64,000 nt of DNA, taken from the NCBI RefSeq assembly GCF_025766255.1, contig NW_026516820.1, forward strand, positions 25,491 to 89,490, written 5' to 3'. This DNA comes from Zychaea mexicana. Its lineage: Eukaryota > Mucoromycota > Mucoromycetes > Mucorales > Lichtheimiaceae. Below, in pieces: positions 44,376 to 56,965 of this stretch. The translations under genes and the position numbers were made by a program. Position 1 is the first letter of the stretch. Each line of letters opens with the position of its first letter. The notes under the pieces were generated by a model. That model was not told the origin of the DNA. It was given only the letters and a program-made list of their open reading frames with translations, and did no database searches.

Positions 44376-46770
44376 CTAGTCTTCTAACTGATCTATATCT
44401 TCTCCCTCTTCTTCCTGTTCCTGCTCTTGCTCCTGCAAACCACCCTTTTCTTTATCTTCCTCTTCTTCCTCTTTCCAACCGCCTTGTGTCGACGACAAAG
44501 AGGATACTTTATCATCTTGATGAGGCGCATTGGAAAACGAAATGGGCGCCAACTGTTGTATTTCCTTCACCGCCAACGGTCTTTCCCATATCTGAATATC
44601 CCGGTACGAAGCTTTCAAACTATTCGAAGTATCCCATGGATCTTGATAATTGCTATGTTCTGGTTCAGACGAGCCAAACCATACGCCTCGTACAAACGAA
44701 CCATAGGCTTTCAAGACCTTCCAATTGGCGCTGCTGGCAATGGCGTGGCCATCCATGTACAAAGCAAGTGATGGATGAAGCGAATGTTTCAGCGCTTGTG
44801 CATGCTGTTCTCCTTCTTGATCTTGGTCTTCTTGTAAGCGTTGCTTTTTCTTGTCTTTGGATGATGATGACAATACATACGATGGATCACTATCAATGAC
44901 CAGCACAAAATGATGATATTTGTCATCTTGGTTGACTGGAAATGGATTGGCATGAACGAGTATGTCGGGTTGCGCACGCCATGACCAGTCATCTTCAAGT
45001 AACACAGTGGCTAAACTGAGCGATACTGGATCCACTGCATTATTTGAATTGGAGGTAGCGGGTCTTGTTGTTGCCACCATCGAGGGTATAAGTGCTTCTG
45101 TTCGAACATAGATTTTGGCTCGATCGGTCTGGATCACCACAGCAGTGCCATTTTCCTTGTCACTATGTGTCTTCATCCACCAACTGATCGTTAAAGTATG
45201 AAAGGACGTGTTGGTGGGCAAGCCCATGAAAATGTAACTGTCCTCCCCGTTTAAATGGACTCCGTCGTCGTTGCCATAGATGCCGTTTCGGATCAACCCA
45301 GAAACTTGGTTACCAGATACGTCATCGGCTCGCATCGGATTCGTTTCCGGAATGCCGTCCTTCTGCAATGGCCAGTGTCCCACTTTTTTTTTTACATACA
45401 TATAAAAGTTACAGTTAATCTTTTTTTTTTTAGGAATTCTCCCAAATTACACACATATTTTTGGCTTCCTCATTTGATTTTCTACTTTACCTAATTGATC
45501 AGCCCGTTCCGTATGTGCTAAAATCTTACACGCGTCCTGCCGTGGATCCGGTCGTCCATCCAATAAATACGGTCGAATTTTACAATACAAGCTAGTGTCG
45601 ACATTCAAGACGGTTTCCTCCGTCAGGTCTTGCATCAAATGTTTTTTCGCAGGCGATTCCCAGATATGCGTGCCCAGATTTTCGGCAAAGTCATAGGATT
45701 TTTCCAAATACATGGTTCGTAATCCAATCGTGTCCCACAACGGCCAAAAGAATGCCTTGTACCCCAACACAGTGATCTCGTCAGGAAAATGTGGGGCTAG
45801 CTTGCCAGGTAACACCACCGAATGATAATTCCATTGGCTCATGTCAAACGTCCTGTAGCTGTTGTAGTACCGTTGGAGGAATCGGGAGTTGGGTCGAGAC
45901 ATCATCATGGCGTTACACAGACCGACAAATCCATCTAAGTTTATATATTCCTTCAAATGTTATTATCGTTTTCTTTTCTTCTTTCTTTTTGACCCAAGCC
46001 AACATATCCCCCAACCCCAAGTCACCATATCGATCTTTCCTAGAAACCCCTTTACAATCCGACCCTGACCAAAAGAGATTCTTACCTTTCCCTTCTTGTC
46101 CCATGACAAACTCTTGATCCAATAAATGATCCACTGACTTGAGTGCAAACAGATCCAAATCAAAATAAATACCACCAAGTTCTCTCAACGCTTCTAACCG
46201 AACCACATCCGCTCTGTGCGCAAAATGTTGCACCGGACGACCAAATATGTTATCAATGAGAGGAACATGCCGCAACGTCAGCATGGGCTTGGCGCGTTCA
46301 AACAATTCACCCGTGGGTTGATAGTGATAATGAAGATAGATCGTGTCGGGTTGGATCACATCGTGGGCTGCCTTGATGGCAATATAGTGGGCTAAATCCA
46401 ATGTTGGATCAGGACCCTTGAGGCCGTGTATGAAATGGACAATTTTCGGTATCCGGTCACCTTGCGTCGTTAGCTTGGTGCGTTTCGCCACTGCTAATTC
46501 CGGAAACGTCAGGTCCAGCTTCTTGCCGGTTGCTGTAATGCTGTTGGAGGTGCTAAATAAGCTGAATTGTTGGCATAGAAAGTACAGGAAGCCAGTTGCT
46601 AATACGAGCCGAAGTATCCATCGCTTATGAAGGAATCGCGATGCGAAGGTGGTTACGGTTGCTGTTGTTGACGATTTGTATGGATGGTGGTGGTGCCGCT
46701 GATGGTGAAGCGGTAACCGTGTTGAAGACGTTGACGGCGGACGTCGTGGATTAAAGGTGGATGGAGGCAT
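44376..46770 (-). CDS. GT32-like DXD glycosyltransferase fused to a LamG/ConA-like domain
   Basis: Three exons, 46086-46770, 45491-45934 and 44376-45382; 711 residues. Type II membrane topology: a basic N-terminal tail, then one hydrophobic anchor (ILRLVLATGFLYFLCQQF). The catalytic part has IPKIVHFIHGLKGPDPTLDL, HRADVVRLEALRELGGIYFD followed at once by LDLF (the DXD motif that binds Mn2+ and nucleotide sugar), then FVGLCNAMMMSRPNSRFLQR and ITVLGYKAFFWPLW, as in GT32 transferases related to Och1. The C-terminal third starts GHWPLQKDG and continues NGEDSYIFMGLPTNTSFHTL, TISWWMKT, KYHHFVLVIDSDPS, LALYMDGHAIASS, YRDIQIWERPL, a laminin-G/concanavalin-like jelly roll that usually binds glycans. 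It ends in a strongly acidic Gln/Glu tail. Likely a Golgi enzyme of protein or wall glycosylation with its own lectin-like module. Confidence 0.85.
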
Positions 46771-49482
46771 TATGATGGTGGGGGTAAAAGGTAGAAAATG
46801 GTTGTAGTAGTAAGAAGATATTTGAAAGAGTTATATTAATTGAAAAGAGGACCGAATGATCATTGTTCGTCGTGAACTATGGGTATTAACGCCGTTGCTA
46901 CTGTATTTGTGTGGATAAACGATATATTTGTGCGCGTGTTATGCTATGTCTCTGTTGTATATAGGGTCGCGTGTATATGAGTGTGTGGGGTTCGTTGCGG
47001 GCTTGAAGTAACTGGGCGTGACAGCAAAGCGAATCATAGACCAGCGTATACCATATATAGTTTCTGAGAACAACCTATCAGATTGTCGAACAGACTCTCA
47101 ATGTAATGCATATTGGGGTTTGTAACTAGTATGCTTAATTCTGATCTACTATACAATGAGTTTTCTCCCAATTATGCAAGATGGTTCTTCAAGTTTTCAG
47201 CCGGGAAAAACCGTAAGCAATTCAGGATGAAGGTGGGACATTGAGTTGCAATCTTGTAATGATTGGCTTGAATGCCTTTAAAGAGCGAATGATCATACTT
47301 GCTAAATATTCCTATTTGCCAATCACTTGTTTCTTTTCTCTGTATCTGCGACGTGTCATCAGTAGCAGGACGATCATTGAAGGGCTTCCGGAGGAGGAGT
47401 AGAAATTGCTTACCGACGGCAAATATTTTCTTGGTGAATAATATAAAAGACAATTGTTTTCTGTGTGAGTTATATACGCCATGGGCCAGTCAGCCAACTA
47501 TCATGTGTTACATATCAAAATCAAACGAAGAATGGTCAAGCCTTTGTAGTTTAGACAACAACAAAAGATCAATTTATTTGAAGAAAGTGAGAAGGAAGGC
47601 TATGTATTTCCACAGATCAGTGGCAACGTCCAGACAAGTCTATATATTTAGTGGCCGAGCATATTAAACGCCTTCTCATCTTTTTCTCACCATCTGTACT
47701 CCTTCCAAGCTACATTTGTGGATCATCCGAAAAGTGTGATGTATTTCCAGCCCTTGCACTTACTGTGCATGTGTGAGAGACCTCCACAAGGTCGGCCAGC
47801 ATGGTGCTTGCTTGTAGCTCTGGTTCGTCATGTCCTTGTCAGGTGCTTTTCAAGATGTTGCGTGATAATGAAAGGATCTATCATTTCTGAGTCGACGTTC
47901 CATTATCAAAACAAGCCGCCCGAAACAGGGTAATGTACTGCTTTCCTTTGCAAGAAGTGGTTTACGTCCATTCATCAGTGATATGGTTGGCTATTTCGGC
48001 AATGTTTTGTTGTTCGTTGCCTATCATGTTTGAATCACTTTTGCTTTTGCTGTCAAGATCACTAGCTTAAAAGTCAACACGGTCACTTTTCAACAGCGAG
48101 TGAAAACAAAGTTATTGGGGTCGCACAGACCTTCAAGCGAGTGCCCAGAATTCAAAAAAAGCAAGGGAGGTAACGGTATCAATAGAGGCAAGCTTGCATC
48201 GGTGTACTGATTTAACTTTTTATAGAGGAAAGGATAGAAGAGAGTAGCTGCTTATGTATCAATGTCAAGTATACCAAACCACATGGGTGGTTGGATGGGT
48301 TAGTCAAACCTTAAGCTTAGACCACTGGGGGTGGTCATACGTTGTTGCTGGCTGAGCCTGGCAAGGGTAGACGTACCTAGTGCGCCCAAACCAGATTACT
48401 ACCAAACATTTTTGCCCATTTTCGCGGAGTATAATTCAAGCCCAGATATAGGATGTAGGCCCAATATGGATTCACTATGTGTTTCATTTCGGGAGGGATC
48501 CACATCAATTAGTGAAAGACATGGTAAGTGCGTGTCGGGTGTTTGTGCTTACAGGTGGATGATCGTGGTCATACCGTCCTCTTTTTGTCCCCCCTCCCAC
48601 TAATCACACCATCCACAATCCACCAGCCCCCTCGGTTTCAATAATAAGGATATCTTTTACAAACTTTTATTGATGATCATACATGTAAGTAGTACATAGA
48701 ACGGACTCTAACTCTTAAAACAAACAACGAATATGTATTATGTGTACCTAGCAGTATGCAGTAGCAATGATAATATTACATCATGTTGCATTGGAGATTA
48801 TATACCGCTGTTTGCGTTTACTAAACTGCTAAATGTGCATGGTAACCCTATTGATCAAAACAATGACTTTTGCAGCACAGTTTGACAACCACACACTAAC
48901 AATATATATGATTCTTTCATTACACTTGTTTCGAAAGAGCGGGTTTTTGTACAGAGTATGCGTGTAACGAGAACACGGACGATGGGATGAGGTGATCTAC
49001 CCTACTAAAAACCCGCCAAAAAAGGGGGAGGTAATGATGACATTATGTAAACTGATCGGCCATCGGATCAGCCTGTGCGTCTGCATGGACTCGGATCCTT
49101 TTATTGTGGGGCCCACTTTTTTCAAGTAATGGGGGAGCCCCAAAGACAATCAATACCAAGAAAAGAAGTGATTGATGACCATGGCATCAAAGTAAAAATG
49201 ATAAGTTAGATTGAGTGGCGGGTCTTCTGAGAGTGCATTGGGCTTTTTGTCCTCCTATCCCATGATTCTAGGAAAAGGGCAAGGGTGGAATAGAAGGTTT
49301 TGGAAGTAATGGCCTTTATGCCTCTTTTTGGGAGTGGTTGCCCTGAAATGGGGTGCAGTAATCACAACACCAAAGCATGCGCTGGCAGCTGTCCCTCTTT
49401 TTTCTTAGCAGATCGAAATTAGGTGTAACGACCATCAAAAACAGCACTAAAAGCGCTGTATACAGGCTGGTCAACACCCACC
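46771..49482. other. Long intergenic region, no gene recognised
   Basis: About 2.7 kb. The first 300 bp are the promoter side of the glycosyltransferase. Open frames (47172-47453 minus, 47299-47667 plus, 48331-48603 plus) show neither domain nor splice logic. GC varies, with a G-rich patch around 49000-49400. Confidence 0.45.
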
Positions 49483-49734
49483 ATGGCGACATTTCTACAT
49501 ATCCTCAATTATCTCTTGTCGAGAATGGGAGCAATAAGCCTTGTTTGTGTATTGACTTGGAACAGTCTAGAAGTAATAGGACATCCTGCCTTGTATTTCA
49601 AATTCGTTCTGCGCCTTTCTTTCCAGGCATCATCCAAATTCTCTCCATCTCTCTCGAATATACAAGTGACTGATATAGAACAACTTGGACCTTTCAAATC
49701 CTCCCGGAAAACTACAAGAGGGCTTTTCGGCTAA
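49483..49734 (+). CDS. Possible 83-residue protein
   Basis: An ATG in near-ideal CACCATGG context opens 83 codons: MATFLHILNYLLSRMGAISL, then GHPALYFKFVLRLSFQASSK. The hydrophobic N terminus could be a membrane anchor. No family is recognised with confidence and no downstream exon could be joined. Possibly the first exon of a longer gene. Confidence 0.33.
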   Translation: MATFLHILNYLLSRMGAISLVCVLTWNSLEVIGHPALYFKFVLRLSFQASSKFSPSLSNIQVTDIEQLGPFKSSRKTTRGLFG

Positions 49735-50611
49735 GCCCATAGCTTTTTCTCATTTTCACTGGAACAGAAAGGTTCATCCAAACATCGACCTTCTGATACG
49801 GGTGGGTGGATTTGTAACACCGACGCCAAATGGGCCAGATGGAAAAAGATAGGCATGGAAGCAAGACAACATGTACATAGAGCACTCACACTCATACCAT
49901 CACTCTAGTGCATTTGAAACACAAAGTAAGCTTCTTCTTCTTCAATTCCATTCCCACTGCTCAGAAGTGTATGGGTTTTTGCTAGCCCCTATCTATTGTT
50001 CACACACAGAGAAAGAGAAGGGGGGGGAACCCCAAAAGTCCGATGCCATAAACGGCAATTTGCATGATGTCATTGTGTCACAACCACTACGCAATGTATT
50101 CTCTCTTTTCTTCCCTTCCCTTCTCCCTCCCTCTATTTCTTCTTACTTCTTTACCAAACATACACACACGCACACACTCAATTTTTGTACCTCTCTCAAA
50201 GTGTTTTAGCGATTCCTTTTTCATTTTGACTAAGCCTCATCACTTAGCGAAAGGTAAATCAAACTAAACTTTCCGCATAGTCATTCACAGGTGGGAATCA
50301 AAGAGAAGAAGCATTCCGAAATTAACCCGCTTACTCTTACTTTCACTTTTAGCATACCTTACAAAGAACTCTTTGCGAGAAACAAAGAAAAAACAATAAT
50401 CAAATATTCGAGAAAAACAGAATATATCACCTCATCCCACCGATAAAAAAAAAGGTACGGGCCTCATGCCAGGCACTCTTTTTTTTAGCTTTCGTTCCCG
50501 CCTTGTGGGGATGACGAAATGTGGAAATTCCACAAAAAAAAAAAAAAAAAAAACTAAAAATCATTTGTATTTGCATATGTTGCTCTTGTAGTCGAGAAGC
50601 AGATAAAAGTA
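49735..50611. other. Leader region of the bZIP gene
   Basis: CT-rich and CA-rich promoter-like sequence with a run of 20 A residues at 50534-50553. No coding region is supported; a reverse frame overlapping it (50427-51017) is a low-complexity shadow. Confidence 0.5.
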
Positions 50612-52336
50612 ATGGCAGGCAATACTCAACAACAAAAACAGCAACAGCAACAGCAACAACAAAAGAACAATGACGAAAATAGCAGCAGCAGTGGTAGCCA
50701 GCCAGACACTTCAGCCGGTAAGTTTTTTCCCACTTGAAGAGAGAGAGAGAGGGAGAGATAGGATGAATCTGATCAAATGATATATATAGAAGTGCCGGTG
50801 AAAATGAATTCAAACAGCCCTCCCATGGCTGTCCTGCCACTGAATTCGAGTTCAAAACTGGACCAAGAGCCAAACCCATTCGAACAGAGCTTCTCTGGCG
50901 CAGCAGCCGTGGTTGCCCAGAGTCCAAACAACAGCAGCACCACTTCGAGCACGACCAAAGACAAGGACAAAAACCAACCGGAGACACCCAATAAACCGGT
51001 CTTGCCGCCAGTGGCATCCATCACGAGTCCAGCCCCGCACTCGCTCATTGGCAATGGCGTCTTGCCCAAAGATGTTACAAACCAGTTTGCGTGGGATAGT
51101 TTGCGCACAGGGCCCCTTTCGCCATCCATGCTGGCCGGCCCTACAAAGCCGACTGACATGGCCTATATGGTCAATGATCGACAACAACAACAACAACCAC
51201 AACAACAAACGACGTTTATTCAACAACAACAACAACCTGGTTATACAGAATCCAATCATCAAGCACAACCTTATAATAACAGTCCAGCCATGTTTGTCAA
51301 ACAACAGAATGGTCATCCACAGCAACGACAACAACAACAACAACGAGCGTCACCCCGTCGACAACGACAACAGTCATTTAATACCGATAAAGACAGCACT
51401 GATGGAGGAGAGTCGAGCAGCAAAGCAGGGACTCGCCGAAAGGCAGCAGCTGCAGCAGCAGACCAAGACGACGACGACGACGATGATGATGGCAAGAGTA
51501 ATAGCACAGCGAATGGCAAGAAGAAGGCGCGTACTCGAGAAAAGACGGCCGAGGATGAGGAGAAGCGAAAGAACTTTTTGGAACGAAACCGGATAGGTAA
51601 AGATTGCGTGATACATGGTGTCGAAATGAGAAAGGCACAGCAGGATTACTAATAATCTCAAACCCCCCCCTCCATGAAATTAGCCGCACTCAAGTGTCGA
51701 CAACGGAAGAAGCAATGGCTCAACAACCTGCAACAAAAGGTGGAAATGCTCTCCAACGAAAACGAACAGCTTCAAGTACAAGCCGAAACGATGCGAGAGG
51801 AAATAGTCAACTTGAAGACGCTGTTATTAGCACACAAGGACTGTCCGGTTGCACAGAGCAATGGATTCACTGCTGCCAACGTGCAGAAATCGATACCCAC
51901 AGTGATGCCTCAACAAGTCGTTCGTCATCCTGCAAGTGCGTCGGTTGGTAATGGTGGTGGTCCTGTTGGGGGACCCTCCGCAGCAGCAGTAGCAGCAGCA
52001 CAAGCACAAGCACAAGCACAAGCAGGTGGTCGTCCAGTGTATGGTCAACAGCAACAACCCTATGCTCCTGCTGATCGACCTGGAGGAGGAGGGGCTAGTG
52101 CACCACCACCACCACCACCACCTACGTCGCAACCCATCCATTCATCAGCCCCGGCTCCTTATACGTCTTCACACCAGCAGCAGCAACAACAACAGCAGCA
52201 TTTCCAAGCACCGGTGACGAGCATGATGGGGTTACCGATGCAGCCACAGACGGCACACCATCCAGCACCACAGCAGCAAGGCATGATGGCTGGTGGTGGT
52301 GGTGGTGGTGGTGGCACTAGCATTTTGCGATTCTAA
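50612..52336 (+). CDS. Atf1/CREB-type bZIP transcription factor
   Basis: Three exons, 50612-50717, 50790-51596 and 51684-52336; 521 residues. The DNA-binding region reads EEKRKNFLERNRIAALKCRQ followed by RKKQWLNNLQQKVEML, then a heptad zipper (about residues 305-345) with Leu/Met spacing through LSNENEQL and LKTLLL. The NR-x2-AA-x2-C-R signature marks the ATF/CREB class. Residues about 130-150 (WDSLRTGPLSPSMLAGP) match the HRA-type block found N-terminally in fission-yeast Atf1 and Aspergillus AtfA. PolyQ, poly-Asp, poly-Ala and poly-Gly tracts fill the rest. Orthologues are targets of the stress MAP kinase Sty1/HOG pathway. An intron falls inside the basic region, between Ile and the AALKC sequence. 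Confidence 0.88.
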
Positions 52337-54454
52337 CGATAATTATGCTTATATTTTCTCATCACATACTTCTTTTCACTACCATGTCGGGAACAAATTA
52401 AAATAGGGCTCCCCTCACTCCCTCTCTCACTCTCCCCGTCCGTATATTCCACACAACCTCTCTATTCCATGCATACTTATACTTTTTTTTCACACACACA
52501 CACACACATATTGACTTGAGCTTATTGGCTAAAGTTTTCACGGTATATAGCTCTTCTTCCTACTTTTTTTTCTTTCTTCTTCTTTTCTTTTCTACTTTTG
52601 CATACCTACCATATCTACCTACCTCCTTTCTCTCGGCGCCTGTACTTTCTTCTTTTTTCTTTCTTAAAAAAACCACCCATGCTTGCATACGAAACTCTCC
52701 CTCTCTTTTCTCTCTTATGGGCTATATCTCTCTTACTTGTATAAACAACATTGTTCTATGTGTAAAACAAACTATAAAAGATTAACATTGTCATGTTTGC
52801 ATAAAAACAACATGGGCCTGCTTGTATGGTTTCTCGCTTCTAGTCTTAACAGTGTCCATTCAAGCATTTATATATCATAGGCAGTATTTATGCACTTGCT
52901 GGAACCTACTGCATAGTATCATACAGTGTCTGTTCTTACAGACCATACACAGTGCGCCCCCGACAGCAGCCAGGTGGGCTTTTTTTTTCTGCTTTGATCA
53001 GCTGTCTGTCATCTTTCTTCCTCTACTGAATAGCCCCGGACGGATCTTCATATCTGATGTGTAAACGGGCCAAGTAGTAGGGATGAATGCTGGTTTCGGT
53101 GGCGGCACAAGGTATCCAGGTGATGTATAGAAGGGAAGCCAAGTCGATCATAAAAGTTTCGTTTGACTCAATGCTTTGTCCCGTATGTGATATACATCCT
53201 CTATATATCGTAGCCTTGACTTTTAGATATATACAAGCTTTAAAGTCTGCCTCGGATCTATATGCTTTAGACGTTTTACAGCGTAAGATTATAGATTGGT
53301 GCAGGGACTGTAGTTGTTTACATATACGACAACAATACGAGCGCACAACCTTGTATCTGGAAAAAAAAGCAAAAAAACAAGTGTTGTACTTTGTGTGAAA
53401 AAACATAAAGCATTAATGATGTTAAACACTGGTGCTGGGTGTACAGTACAGAACTGGGTAGCTAAGCCCAAAGTTTGTGAAACCGGGTCACTATCAAAAT
53501 ATAAGAGGAACAGACATTTACTTATTCTGAAATATCGAAGTTTGACTATCACTGATAAAAGCTCTACTATAGTATGGTGCAGTGATACACATGTCCACTA
53601 CCTATCATTTTCTATATGCTTTTTGCTACGGACACCCCACTTTTGCCTCAGGGGGCAGTTCAAATCGACTATAATCCCCAAGAAGTGCTCGATTTCTAGT
53701 AGTAAGCCAAGTGCACTCCATCAATTGCTTTTAACAATGCTACTGTAGTTGCTGCTATCGAGTTACTGTATCAGCGCTGCTTACAGCTGTAGCGAAAGTG
53801 GACAGTATACCTACAGAAAATCATTCCTCTACTGTTGAAGTTCGTAAATATTGCTAGTAGATACCTTTGGGAGTAATCAGCAGATACACTAATAATTTAG
53901 ATTCTATATGCGTTGCAGTCCGGAGAGATTGGCTCTTACTGTACTTGTATGCTCAGTATCATATTCAATACTTAAAGCTAGGTGGTGAGCCCGTAGCAAA
54001 ACTTGTTGTATGATGTGTGTCGTTTGAAAAATGTAAAGGAAGAATAAATGTGCATAGTATGAATATACAGTCTGTGCTCCATAATAAAATTGCTCAAGTG
54101 AATGCAGTGTATCTAAAACAGCAGAGTTTGTTATCATACAAGCGTACCAGTAATGACTTTATGTAGCGATCCTGTCCTTCTGTCACGATAACTGCAAGTT
54201 AAATACGTGCGAGTGTAAGTGGTATCGCGTATAGGAGTCAGTAAATTGTGCGCCGCGTAAGCTCACATGTTCTACATTGATATTGTAAACATCCTCGTTA
54301 AGTCGAAAAGAAGACTTGTTTTCTAGAAGATTACCCATTGCATCGTCGTCCTTATATTGCAGTAAATAGCAACGAATTTGCGGGCTGATCTTGCATCAGA
54401 AACACACTAATTACGGTAGTACGCTATTTTGATTGACATACATATTGTTTGATT
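52337..54454. other. Intergenic, nothing firmly recognised
   Basis: About 2.1 kb. The 3' UTR of the bZIP gene is CT-rich with a CA repeat near 52491-52508. A 127-codon minus frame (53023-53406) ends in a protein-like stretch (HPYYLARLHIRYEDPSG) but its remainder is Cys/Tyr-rich and has no splice partner. The rest is AT-rich without signal. Confidence 0.45.
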
Positions 54455-55186
54455 ATGGGAAACTCGGTAGCACAGCAACGCACAGACCATTTTTCTTTTT
54501 GTAACGGAAGCCTCGCACTGTAGTACACACAATTTGCTAGTAACGATTTGAAAATAGCGGTAAGTCTCCCTAAGTGGGCTTACTGACACTATTTCTTTCC
54601 CCTTCTTCTGTTTTAAATGTACCAGGATGACGAAAATATATATTACGATGAAACTACAGGGGGCAGTACTAGCATGGTACATACAGCAATGTGTACATGT
54701 ACGTTTGTTATGTTTTTGTATATAAAAAAGAAGTTGTAAAAGAAGACTGTCATGTACATAGCACATACTTGCATTGTTTTTATACAGTTACATCGACCTC
54801 TATTCTTCTATACAGGCCACGACGACATCCGACATCCATACATACACTGCATTATGTGCTAATTCCAACATAGTAACTATTGGATGGGGAGGTAAAAAAT
54901 GCATGTCGAACCTTAATATAAAGCGCCAAGAATCAAGGGCCCCCCTTTCTCTTCGTCTCTGTATTCAGGTTCTGGCCATGAAATCGTATAGATTTTCCAT
55001 ACATACTGCATATTATGCACTGTAAATGTAGTACACCCAGAAGCTAGCAGCAACAGCGATGACAAGGTCCATCCTGGTTCAACATTATCATCAGCAACAA
55101 CAACAACTACAGTAGCATTTATGGCAGAGACCGTCGGCATATTGATCTCTTGCATGCCGCTATTTGGGTCTGATGAACCTTTTTAG
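54455..55186 (+). CDS. Possible small N-myristoylated-type protein built from tiny exons
   Basis: Exon chain in consistent phase: 54455-54466 (MGNS), 54524-54559 (YTQFASNDLKIA), 54626-54676 (DDENIYYDETTGGSTSM), 54816-54891 (ATTTSDIHTYTALCANSN, then IVTIGWG) and probably 55032-55186 (HPEASSNSDDKVHPGSTL, then a Thr run and FMAETVGILISCMPLFGS), 109 residues in total. The introns have GTAGCA, GTAAGT, GTACAT and GTAAAA donors and AG acceptors. A start Met-Gly-Asn-Ser fits N-myristoylation. The last junction is uncertain: an 18-nt exon at about 54970 or another acceptor is possible. Family unknown. Confidence 0.45.
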
Positions 55187-55794
55187 CCTTCTTTTTTTCT
55201 TTTTTAGGGGAAACACACGGTTTGGATCAAAGAATTTGATCCTTGAAATAGCAAGCGCCCACTCACACTCCACTCCACTAGAGTTTTCTGTATAGAAGCC
55301 AAAGAAGTTCCTTCTGCCGCTCGCTGCTCAATATAAACACACACACACACACGGAATCCGTACCTGCTCGTACATATTACACTTTACAGACATATATAAA
55401 AAGAGCAAGATAGTGTAATTCCAAGTACGATCGAGGGGTTTTATTGCTTCTTTTGCCTGGGCTTTTATACATTACGCAATATCCGGTTTGACAAGTGAAG
55501 ACCCGTTCTCTTCCTCTTCGTCTCTAGCCCTTTTCACCTTTAATAATAACAACAACAACAGCAACAACAGGACCCCTTTTTTCAATCTCGCATGGCTATA
55601 TCATAATCATTTATAACACGACTTTACTAAAGAAGAAGAACTTCAGCAACAACGAACGGATAAAAAAAAGTCCCCTATCTTTCTCTTTCTTTCGTCTTTT
55701 CCTTCTCTTTCTCTTACACTTAATCTTTCTACGTGATCCTTAATAAGCACCTATCTATATCTACTCTTCAAAAATAATAATAACTCATTGGACG
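55187..55794 (+). promoter_or_regulatory. Promoter and leader of PDK-like gene
   Basis: TATATAAAAA at 55393-55402 is followed by a CT-rich and CAA-rich leader of nearly 400 nt to the ATG at 55795. No coding region seen. Confidence 0.45.
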
Positions 55795-56933
55795 ATGCCA
55801 CTTCAATCACAAATCATCAACGTATTACCGCGTCGCCTTTTAGCCAGCTTATGGGCATCCCAAGAAACAAGGCTTTCGGTACATAAAATTTTGGCTGCTT
55901 GTGCCTTGCATGTTGACAAACCTACCAAAAGAAGCTAATCCCTGATTTTTTACTTAACAACAACAACAACATTAGTTATCGCAGTTTTCCATAAACATTA
56001 ATGGTGTTACCAACAGCATAAAGTAAGCTATACTTCTTTGACATGTTGATTAGTTATCTACCATCTATTTTAAGTTACTAGTCTTTTTAACTCCCTCCTT
56101 GTCCATTCATCATTTTAGTAGTAATATTAGCAACAAACAGCCGCAACAACAACAGCCATCAGTCACCACCCAGTCATTCTTATGCGACGAATTGCCGATC
56201 CGTTACAGCCACATGCTACGCTTACTCTCCACCCTGTCTCCCGACCAACTTCAAACGCCCATGATTCGCCATGTCGCTCACCGATACCTGCACGACATGT
56301 GTACGCTTTTGCACCCTTCGTTGCGCTCGACATCAGACCGTGCTTTTAATGATCTGATCCGTAAATTGCGCCAACGTCAAGCAGCTAGCTTGATCCGTAT
56401 GAGATACGCTCTCGTCCATACCAAAAACAATGCATTAATGGAACACATCAACACTGTCGGCCTCGGCATTCAATTCCTCACTGGTAAGTTAGCTACTCTC
56501 TTTTTCTTTCTTTCTTTCTTTCTTATATGTCCACCCCTTAAATGGGGTATATTCTCTTGGCAAAAATTTCAAAAAAAAAATGTGGGGGATGAAGGAGGAG
56601 GACACTAGGTCCATATGTCCATCATAAGTCCACTGGCGCTCTCCCTTTCCTTTTCTTTTGTTCCTGTTGATGTTCAAACGTGTACAGTACATCCACCACC
56701 ACCACCCCCTTTCTTTTCCTTTGCTCTTTGGTGGCCGTATATGGCACCCCTGTTCCATCATCACCCCCTTCAAAGAAAATTGCAGGACTATACTCACAAG
56801 AAATAAACATTATGCAAATCCATTTTGATAGATCAACATTTATTATGGTCCACACCGTCAGTATTCGCCTCCGAAACAGGAGAAGGATCTATTAAGAGTG
56901 GCACCGCTGGGTCATCAGCAGTAACAGCAGAAG

Positions 56934-56965
<32 letters not shown>

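Noticed and set aside
50427..51017. 196-codon minus-strand frame overlapping the bZIP gene
   Set aside because: Cys/Phe/Val low-complexity shadow of the Gln/Ala-rich bZIP coding sequence and of its leader.
53023..53406. 127-codon minus-strand frame
   Set aside because: Only its last 40 codons look protein-like; the rest is Cys/Tyr/Arg-rich and no partner exon was found. Kept only as a remark in the intergenic entry.
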